Shown here: positions 7,458 through 12,407 of the stretch, one piece after another
Position numbering within the stretch: position 1 is the first letter of the stretch
Layout of the letters: each line of letters begins with the position of its first letter
Assembly (NCBI GenBank): GCA_031258265.1
Contig: JAIRNB010000072.1
Location: 1 to 13,981, forward strand
DNA length: 13,981 nucleotides
Reading direction: 5' to 3'
DNA from: Treponema sp.
Lineage (GTDB): Bacteria > Spirochaetota > Spirochaetia > Treponematales > Breznakiellaceae
The notes under the pieces: model-generated
What the model saw: only the letters and a program-made list of their open reading frames with translations
Databases searched by the model: none
Told to the model about the DNA's origin: nothing
Translations under genes and position numbers: made by a program

Positions 7458-7556
7458 ATAGAAACTTGATATTCGGCCTATTGGATAATGCGGCTTGTGC
7501 ATAGCGCCAGCGATTCCCCTGTTACCAGGCCCGGCGGAAATTGTTAATATCCCATC

Positions 7557-8285
7557 ATGATGATACGGCGAAGGGAATTTTTCCCTCTTATTTTTGCGAT
7601 CCTTGCCACGGGACTCGGTTCCTGCGGGGCCTCCATCTCCGGCAGGCTGGAGCAGGGAGGTACGGGGGATTTTAATATCTCCGCGTCCCTGGCCCCGGCG
7701 GTTACCGGCAAGATTCGGGATTTTCTGGCCCTTTCCCAGGAGAATCCAAACGGCGGGGAGCTCCTGATCAACGCCTCGGCCATCGCCTTTTCCATGTCCC
7801 AAGCGCCGGGGGTGGCCCAGGCCGTTTTCCGTAATACCGGGCCCTCCTCCCTGGAAGGTCCGGTAAAGATCTCCAGTATCGGGGATTTTCTTGCCCCCTC
7901 AGGCAAGGCGGGGTTCATCAGCTTTCAGGAGAATCCCGGCGGTGGCGGCCGGGCGGCCATTACCATAAGCCGGGAGAGCGCCCCGGACATGCTGGCCCTC
8001 ATCTCTGCCGATGTAAGCTATAACCTTATGCTCTTGTTTGCCCCCATTGCCACCGGTGATAATTTAAGCAAAGAGGAATATTTGACCCAGGTAAACTTGA
8101 TTCACGGTGAAGCGGTGGCCTCCGAGATCAACCAGGCCCTTATCCGGGCATCGGTAGAATTCCCCGGCCCCCTCGTTTCAGTCAAAGGAGGGCTTGTTTC
8201 CGGCAGGAAAGCCGAATTTACCATCCCCCTGGTGGATCTTTTGGTGCTGGAACGCCCCTTAATCTATGAGGTAGTCTGGCGATAG
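7557..8285 (+). CDS. Putative lipoprotein of unknown function
   Basis: The 242-residue product has a signal peptide: MMIRRR, then a hydrophobic stretch FFPLIFAILATG and a good lipobox L20-G-S-C23, so it should be lipid-anchored. The mature protein is rich in Gly, Ser, Ala and Ile with alternating hydrophobic residues ('GDFNISASLAP', 'AEFTIPLVDLLVL'), which suggests a beta-rich fold with some helix in the middle. There are no catalytic motifs, repeats or further cysteines that I recognise. Tandem ATGs at 7557 and 7560 lack a clear ribosome binding site, so translation may be weak. The gene stands alone between two repeat regions and is divergent from the sugar operon, with no obvious link to the hydrogenase genes. 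Coding is supported by the coherent signal peptide and by the much poorer antisense frames. Confidence 0.75.
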   Translation: MMIRRREFFPLIFAILATGLGSCGASISGRLEQGGTGDFNISASLAPAVTGKIRDFLALSQENPNGGELLINASAIAFSMSQAPGVAQAVFRNTGPSSLEGPVKISSIGDFLAPSGKAGFISFQENPGGGGRAAITISRESAPDMLALISADVSYNLMLLFAPIATGDNLSKEEYLTQVNLIHGEAVASEINQALIRASVEFPGPLVSVKGGLVSGRKAEFTIPLVDLLVLERPLIYEVVWR

Positions 8286-8316
8286 GGTTCCAAAACAGGG
8301 CATCGACATTTACCCT

Positions 8317-8352
8317 CCGGCGCCTTGTCATGGATACTTATGCGCCGGTTTT
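8317..8352 (+). terminator. Terminator-like hairpin after the lipoprotein gene
   Basis: A perfect 7-bp GC stem, CCGGCGC (8317-8323) with GCGCCGG (8342-8348), is followed by TTTT (8349-8352). It begins 32 nt after the lipoprotein stop. The 18-nt loop and short T run make it a moderate terminator only. Confidence 0.45.
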
Positions 8353-8358
8353 GGACCA

Positions 8359-8587
8359 ATGCTTTTTCGCGCACCGGCACGGATAAAGCCGTGCCGCATG
8401 GTTTAGCTATGGGGCATTACTGGTGCGCGCCGGCCCAGCTAAAGCTTGGCCGCATTAGTCCAATTCGGGGCATTGATTGGCGCTAGGCCATGCCGCATTG
8501 ATCGGCCAACAACCTACGGTTGCTCATTTCGGGCCAGGCCATGCCACGGTAGATTAATAAACAACCTGCGGTTGTTTTTTCCTGGCC
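8359..8587. repeat. Array of palindromic units
   Basis: A motif like GCCRTGCCGCAT recurs at 8388, 8444 (as GCTTGGCCGCAT), 8487 and 8538 (as GCCATGCCACGG), 43-56 bp apart. GGGGCATT occurs at 8411 and 8467. Between them lie inverted repeats: CGGCACGG/CCGTGCCG (8375-8396, perfect), TTTAGCT/AGCTAAA (8402-8443), CCAAT/ATTGG (8460-8480), CAACC/GGTTG (8510-8522) and GGCCAGG/CCTGGCC (8532-8587). No credible gene is seen here on either strand. It looks like a degraded or diversified family of intergenic palindromes. Confidence 0.55.
8559..8580 (+). terminator. Hairpin with T run, possible terminator
   Basis: ACAACC (8561-8566) and GGTTGT (8570-8575) pair around a TGC loop, preceded by AA and followed by TTTTT. 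This is a classic intrinsic-terminator shape. However, it lies 276 nt past the nearest upstream stop and shares the short-loop design of the surrounding palindromes, so it may be simply another member of the array. It could insulate the hydrogenase operon from read-through. Confidence 0.5.
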
Positions 8588-8588
8588 T

Positions 8589-8713
8589 GCGCAAGGGATT
8601 GAAACGGAAATACCGGAGGCTTTACCGCAGGTAAAGCTGAGGAATTGGAGTACTGGAACGCGAAAGCGTTCCACAGCCCGGTTTTTGCGTGCCAGGCAAG
8701 CAAAAATGCGCCC
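8589..8713. repeat. Modular hairpin element, copy 2 (REP-like)
   Basis: It shares GCGCAAGGGATTG (8589-8601), a GAGGA-x4-GGAG-x3-TGG linker, AGCCCGG and the final TGCGCCC (8707-8713) with the element at 7323-7457. Its own stems differ: GCTTTACC-GCA-GGTAAAGC (8619-8637), GGAACGC-GAAA-GCGTTCC (8655-8672) and TTTTTGC...GCAAAAA (8682-8706). Conserved linkers with changed but still paired stems point to selection on structure. It ends 149 nt before the hydrogenase operon start. Confidence 0.65.
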
Positions 8714-8761
8714 AAAAACAAACGAAAAAAGTAAACGCCGGTCCCCTGTTCAAAAAGCTGA

Positions 8762-8790
8762 TTGCGTAAAACTCCGCCAGCTTATAGAAT
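8762..8790 (+). promoter_or_regulatory. Candidate promoter of the hydrogenase operon
   Basis: A weak -35 TTGCGT (8762-8767), 17 bp, then -10 TAGAAT (8785-8790, 5 of 6) about 70 nt before the first start codon. A 6-bp inverted repeat AAGCTG (8755-8760) / CAGCTT (8778-8783) brackets the -35 side and could be an operator. An alternative with TTGGAC (8816-8821) and TATATG (8842-8847) would leave a very short leader. Confidence 0.35.
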
Positions 8791-8861
8791 AATAGCAGGG
8801 TTATTTCCAGGGGTTTTGGACACAGCCCGGTACATTGTTTTTATATGAATGGGGGGTTTTC

Positions 8862-9347
8862 ATGGCAGCGGCGGATGCGGGGGATCTGGTATTTCCCCAG
8901 GAATTGGCTTCTTTCATTGACGAATGGAAGGAAAAGCCCGGCAGTCTTATCATGATTCTGCATAAGACTCAGGAGACATTCGGATATATTTCCCGCCGGG
9001 CGGCGGAAAGGCTGTCCCGCCTTACGGGTATTCCCCTGGCGCGGATCTATGGAGTTATCACTTTTTATCATTTCTTTAAGACCACTAAACCCGGTAAATA
9101 TAAGATTTCCGTATGCCTGGGCACGGCCTGTTACCTGAAGGGCGGACAGGACCTGATCGAAGAGGCCCGGAATATTCTGAGTATTGCCCCGGGGGCTGTA
9201 ACCGAGGACGGGCTGTTCTCTATTGATCCGGTCCGCTGTGTAGGCTGCTGTGGTCTGGCTCCGGTGATAACCGTGGGTACCGACACCTACGGCAAACTAA
9301 CCAAGGACCAGCTTCCGGAGATTATCGCCAAGTATCAAAGTGCCTGA
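8862..9347 (+). CDS. hndA: NADH-dependent [FeFe] hydrogenase subunit, NuoE-like [2Fe-2S] protein (HndA/HydC type)
   Basis: A 161-residue protein of normal NuoE length. The helical N-terminal part contains ITFYHFFKT. The thioredoxin-like part carries the four [2Fe-2S] ligands C85-x4-C90 and C126-x3-C130 (CLGTAC and CVGCC). In trimeric hydrogenases this subunit passes electrons to or from the NuoF-like flavin subunit. The start is ATG 8862 behind GGGGGG. A TTG at 8835 would add nine residues with no support. It is the first gene of the operon and is followed directly by the 51-bp hairpin repeats. Family relatives include NuoE of complex I and formate dehydrogenase gamma subunits. The downstream catalytic hydrogenase gene settles the assignment. 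Confidence 0.9.
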   Translation: MAAADAGDLVFPQELASFIDEWKEKPGSLIMILHKTQETFGYISRRAAERLSRLTGIPLARIYGVITFYHFFKTTKPGKYKISVCLGTACYLKGGQDLIEEARNILSIAPGAVTEDGLFSIDPVRCVGCCGLAPVITVGTDTYGKLTKDQLPEIIAKYQSA

Positions 9348-9540
9348 AAAAACGGGAATCCCGGTCAAAAACCCGGCGGTCCTATGTTATGGAGTTTCCG
9401 CGGGAGATTCCCAAGCTAAAAGAGCGGAGGGTCCGTATGATGGAGTTTCCGTAGGAAACTCCCAAGCTAAAAAACCGGAGGGTCCGTATTATGGAGTTTC
9501 CGTAGGAAACTCCGGAGTCAAAAACCCGGAGGGTTTTTGA
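9340..9540 (+). CDS. Possible 66-residue repeat peptide or leader ORF
   Basis: A GTG overlapping the end of the NuoE-like gene by 8 nt opens a frame that runs through the 51-bp repeats and stops (TGA 9538-9540) 2 nt before the ATG of the ATPase gene. The peptide is a three-fold repeat of about 17 residues (YGVSxGxSxxKxxEGPY type), low in complexity, with no known domain. No good ribosome binding site precedes the GTG, and the DNA repeats look constrained as hairpins rather than as protein. If translated, its main effect may be to couple the two flanking genes rather than to make a functional protein. Confidence 0.25.
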   Translation: MPEKTGIPVKNPAVLCYGVSAGDSQAKRAEGPYDGVSVGNSQAKKPEGPYYGVSVGNSGVKNPEGF

Positions 9541-9541
9541 C
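9363..9541 (+). repeat. Tandem 51-bp hairpin repeats between the NuoE-like and ATPase genes
   Basis: Units start at 9363, 9414, 9465 and 9516, exactly 51 bp apart; the last is partial. Each full unit has an A-rich piece, a CGGAGGGTCC-like Shine-Dalgarno-like piece, an ATG, and a hairpin GGAGTTTCC-NNN-GGAAACTCC. In the first unit the 3' arm is GGAGATTCC, which still pairs through two G-U pairs. Because 51 is a multiple of 3, one frame stays open. Each unit also holds the start of a mini-ORF (ATG GAG TTT CC) closed by TAG in the next unit's hairpin loop. This fills almost the whole 195-nt gap. Confidence 0.85.
9517..9541 (+). promoter_or_regulatory. Hairpin covering the ribosome binding site of the ATPase gene
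   Basis: GTCAAAAACCC (9517-9527) and GGGTTTTTGAC (9531-9541) form a perfect 11-bp stem with a GGA loop. The only Shine-Dalgarno-like sequence for ATG 9543, GGAGGG (9528-9533), lies in the loop and the first stem bases, so folding would limit ribosome access. The 66-codon frame stops inside the 3' arm, so a ribosome reading it would open the stem. The T run is inside the stem, so this is a poor terminator. Confidence 0.6.
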
Positions 9542-9542
9542 C

Positions 9543-10100
9543 ATGCACTTCACCCTGGCCGATCTTGTTACCGATATAACCCAAAACGGGGCGGAGTCCG
9601 GCGCGAGTCTAGTAGAACTTACGGTCAGCGAGATCAGGGGCACGGGTGGAGAATTCCGTTTTACCGTCCGGGACAACGGCAAGGGCATGGATGCCGCCGA
9701 GCTTAAACGGGCGGTGGATCCCTTTGTAACCGATGGGATAAAGCATCCCCGCCGGAAGGTTGGCTTGGGGCTTCCCTTTCTTATCCAGACCGCCGAGCAG
9801 TCGGGGGGCGGCTGGGATATAAAGTCCGAAAAGGGAAAGGGTACAACGGTAAACGCCTGGTTCGATCCGGCCAATGTGGATATGCCCCCGGTGGGGGATG
9901 TCCCCGGCATGTTCCGGTCCATCCTGATGTTTCAGGGGCCCCAGGAGATACGCATTACCCGGTCCCGAAGAGGGGAGGGAGGGGAGAATTCCTACGAGCT
10001 GTCCAAAACAGAGATAAGCGAGGCCCTGGGGGGCCTTGATAATACAGGTTCGCTGGTACTGTTGGACAAGTACCTCCGTTCTCTGGAAGAAGATGAATGA
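9543..10100 (+). CDS. GHKL/HATPase_c-type ATP-binding protein in the hydrogenase operon
   Basis: A 185-residue protein from ATG 9543. A TTG two codons earlier (9537) is unlikely. The N box is DLVTDITQNGAESGA (7-21, with N15). The G1 box is D44-N-G-K-G-M49, the G2 box is GLGLPFL (74-80), and a later SEKGKGTTV supplies the remaining ATP-lid glycines. This is the ATPase domain of histidine kinases, anti-sigma factors and MutL-like proteins. There is no phosphorylated-histidine, sensor or membrane part. After about residue 110 the C-terminal 75 residues match nothing I recognise. Such genes are known beside NuoE-type subunits in hydrogenase operons of several anaerobes, where the role is unclear; regulation or assembly has been considered. 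ATP binding is likely, but kinase activity is not shown by the sequence. Confidence 0.85.
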   Translation: MHFTLADLVTDITQNGAESGASLVELTVSEIRGTGGEFRFTVRDNGKGMDAAELKRAVDPFVTDGIKHPRRKVGLGLPFLIQTAEQSGGGWDIKSEKGKGTTVNAWFDPANVDMPPVGDVPGMFRSILMFQGPQEIRITRSRRGEGGENSYELSKTEISEALGGLDNTGSLVLLDKYLRSLEEDE

Positions 10101-10166
10101 GCCTGCGGTTCTGAATTGGGTCCTGCGGGTTCCTCGGAAAAACCAACCGTAGAGGAGAGAGGGAAT

Positions 10167-10565
10167 ATGGCAAAGATGACACTGGAAGAACTGCGGAAAT
10201 TGCGGGATTCCAAGAAGACGGACCTGAGCAGACGGGATGCGGAGGGTAAGGAAATTCAAGTTATCGTGGGTATGGGTACCTGCGGTATCGCTGCCGGCGC
10301 CAAGGTTACCCTTGATGCTTTTATCCGGTCCCTGGATGACCACAAACTTGTGGAACAGGTGCTGGTCCGGCAGACCGGCTGTATGGGGCTGTGCCATTCG
10401 GAACCCACCGTGGAAGTGGTTGTTCCCGGTATGCCGGCTGTCATTTACGGTAAGGTAGATGGAGCCGTGGCGGATGAAATCGTAACCAAGCATATCCTGG
10501 GGAAACAGCTCCTGGATAATCATATCCTGGATCGCCCCGCTGCGGATATTATTGCTTCCAGGTAA
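10167..10565 (+). CDS. hndB: Small thioredoxin-fold [2Fe-2S] protein of the hydrogenase operon (HndB-like)
   Basis: A 132-residue protein with the pattern GMGTCGIAAGA (35-45) and TGCMGLCHSEP (70-80), typical of the small ferredoxin-like subunit found in HndABCD-type hydrogenases. Only three cysteines are visible (C39, C72, C76), one fewer than the four ligands of the NuoE-like protein, so the cluster must use another ligand or may be absent. The N-terminal 25 residues are charged and helical. ATG 10167 follows a purine-rich GAGGAGAGAGGG stretch; a GTG/ATG-like extension from 10116 is not supported. It lies 66 nt after the ATPase gene and 10 nt before the NuoF-like gene, so it is probably translated in step with the latter. 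It likely acts in electron transfer next to the flavin subunit. Confidence 0.85.
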   Translation: MAKMTLEELRKLRDSKKTDLSRRDAEGKEIQVIVGMGTCGIAAGAKVTLDAFIRSLDDHKLVEQVLVRQTGCMGLCHSEPTVEVVVPGMPAVIYGKVDGAVADEIVTKHILGKQLLDNHILDRPAADIIASR

Positions 10566-10575
10566 GGGGTACACC

Positions 10576-12381
10576 ATGGCATATAGTCACTACATTCTTA
10601 CCTGCGGGGGAACCGCCTGCGAGTCCAACAAGGGAATTGAGATTTATGACCAGCTCAATGCCGAAGCGGAAAAGCAGGGGGTTCTGGATCAGGTTCAGAT
10701 CGTCAAAACCGGCTGTTTCGGTTTTTGCGAACGGGGACCTATCGTCAAGGTGCTGCCGGAGGAATCTTTTTACGTTGATGTAAAACCCGAAGACGCCAGG
10801 GAGATCATCGCCGAGCAGATCATCAAAGGCCGGGAAGTTAAACGGCTTCTCTACAAAGAAGACACGGAAAAAAAGTCCACCATCGCGGTGGAAGATATTG
10901 GCTTTTATCAAAAGCAGTTCCGGGTGGTGCTGCGGAACTGCGGCGTCATTAACCCCGAGAATATTGATGAGTACATCGCCCGGGAAGGTTATACGGGTCT
11001 GGAGAAGGTTCTCTTTGAATGGACGGCCGAACAGCTTATCGAGGAGATGAAGATCTCCGGCCTCCGGGGCCGGGGGGGCGCGGGTTTCCCCACCTGGCTC
11101 AAGTGGGATCTGGCCCGTAAAGCCCAGGGGGACATCAAATATGTGATCTGTAATGCCGACGAAGGGGACCCCGGGGCCTACATGGACCGGTCTACCATCG
11201 AAGGGGACCCCCATTCGGTTATTGAGGGTATGATCACCGCCGGTAAGGCCATCGGGGCGCATGAGGGTTTTGTGTATATCCGGGCGGAATACCCCCTGGC
11301 CATCGAGCGGCTCCGCAGGGCCCTGGATCAGGCCAGGGATTACGGCCTCATCGGAAAGAATATCCTGGGTTCAGGTTTTGATTTTGATATAGAAATCCGG
11401 CTTGGGGCCGGGGCCTTTGTCTGCGGCGAGGAAACGGCGCTTATCAAATCTGTAGAGGGGAACCGGGGTATGCCGGTCCCCAAGCCTCCGTTCCCGGCGA
11501 ATAAAGGACTCTGGCAGCGGCCCACGATCATCAACAACGTGGAAACCCTGGCCAATGTTCCGGTGATCACCGCCCGGGGCGGGGCCTGGCTTGCGAAAAT
11601 AGGAACGGAAAAATCCAAGGGGACCAAGGTCTTCGCCCTTACCGGGAAAATCAAGAACTCCGGCCTGGTGGAAGTGCCCATGGGTACCACCCTGCGGGAG
11701 ATCATCTTCGAGATCGGCGGGGGTATCAAGGACGGTAAAAAGTTTAAAGGTGTCCAAACCGGCGGACCTTCGGGGGGCATCCTCACCGGCAAGGTGCTTG
11801 ACACCCCCATTGATTATGAAAGCCTCACGGCTAACGGTTCAATGATGGGTTCCGGCGGTATGATCGTCATGGACGAAGATGACTGCGTGGTGGATGTGGC
11901 CCGGTTCTATATGGACTTCTGTGTGGACGAAAGCTGCGGTAAATGTTCCCCCTGCCGGATCGGTACCACCCAGATCCTCAATGTTTTGCAGAAAATAACC
12001 AGCGGCAACGGGGAAGAGGCGGATCTGGAAAAACTGGAAACTATCGGCAAGGCCATGTCCAAGGCAAGCCTCTGCGCCCTGGGGCAGACCGCGCCTAACC
12101 CGGTCCTTTCCACGATAAAGAATTTCCGGGAGGAATACCTGGAGCATATCCGGGATCACAAATGCCGGGCGGGCAAGTGCAAGAGCCTGCTCCGCTTTGT
12201 TATCAACGAAGAGAAGTGTATGGGCTGCAGCATCTGTGCCAAGCGCTGCCCGGCAAACTGTATCAGCCAGGTTACGGATTCCGGCAAAAAGCGGCCTCCC
12301 TACCGGATCGATCCGTCCAAGTGCGTCAAATGCGGCGAATGTTTCAAGAACTGCAAATTCGGCGCCATTACCAAAGGCTAG
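10576..12381 (+). CDS. hndC: NADH-dependent [FeFe] hydrogenase, NuoF-like NAD(H)/FMN subunit (HndC/HydB type)
   Basis: A 601-residue protein with four parts. Residues 1-90 form a thioredoxin-like domain with [2Fe-2S] ligands C10, C15, C47 and C51. The NuoF core follows with the FMN/NADH site GLRGRGGAGFPT (162-173), NADEGDPGAYMDR (193-205) and CGEETALIKSVEGNRG (283-298), then an SLBB region. The NuoF [4Fe-4S] site is C454-x2-C457-x2-C460 with C500. The C-terminus has two ferredoxin-type [4Fe-4S] motifs: C548, C551, C554, C558 and C583, C586, C589, C593. This is the layout of HydB/HndC subunits of multimeric, electron-bifurcating hydrogenases, where NAD(P)(H) reacts at the FMN. The start is ATG 10576 after AAGGGG; an earlier frame start at 10552 lacks support. 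Confidence 0.95.
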   Translation: MAYSHYILTCGGTACESNKGIEIYDQLNAEAEKQGVLDQVQIVKTGCFGFCERGPIVKVLPEESFYVDVKPEDAREIIAEQIIKGREVKRLLYKEDTEKKSTIAVEDIGFYQKQFRVVLRNCGVINPENIDEYIAREGYTGLEKVLFEWTAEQLIEEMKISGLRGRGGAGFPTWLKWDLARKAQGDIKYVICNADEGDPGAYMDRSTIEGDPHSVIEGMITAGKAIGAHEGFVYIRAEYPLAIERLRRALDQARDYGLIGKNILGSGFDFDIEIRLGAGAFVCGEETALIKSVEGNRGMPVPKPPFPANKGLWQRPTIINNVETLANVPVITARGGAWLAKIGTEKSKGTKVFALTGKIKNSGLVEVPMGTTLREIIFEIGGGIKDGKKFKGVQTGGPSGGILTGKVLDTPIDYESLTANGSMMGSGGMIVMDEDDCVVDVARFYMDFCVDESCGKCSPCRIGTTQILNVLQKITSGNGEEADLEKLETIGKAMSKASLCALGQTAPNPVLSTIKNFREEYLEHIRDHKCRAGKCKSLLRFVINEEKCMGCSICAKRCPANCISQVTDSGKKRPPYRIDPSKCVKCGECFKNCKFGAITKG

Positions 12382-12407
12382 TCCCATTTTTGAAGGAGTA
12401 GTAGCAA

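Noticed and set aside
7466..7489. Promoter for the lipoprotein gene (TTGATA and GATAAT)
   Set aside because: Both boxes look good, but the spacer is only 12 bp, too short for sigma70.
7135..7504. + strand frames of 89 and 118 codons across the first hairpin element
   Set aside because: They cover a row of short palindromes with conserved linkers, start in the promoter region of the - strand operon and look like translated repeats.
8446..8674. Small frames (62-63 codons) within the palindrome array
   Set aside because: No start signals, and the sequence is explained by inverted repeats.
7323..8713. CRISPR array
   Set aside because: Repeats are palindromic, unequal in spacing and differ in their stems; there are no identical direct repeats with unique spacers of constant size, and no cas genes.
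9609..10577. Long open frame (322 codons) on the - strand opposite the ATPase and HndB-like genes
   Set aside because: It lies antisense to two genes with clear family motifs, has no ribosome binding site of note and no recognisable domain. It follows from the codon usage of the + strand genes.
10549..11262. 237-codon - strand frame opposite the NuoF-like gene, and similar ones at 11340-11810 and 11839-12387
   Set aside because: They are shadows of a well-supported 601-residue gene, and their translations are low-complexity with no motifs.
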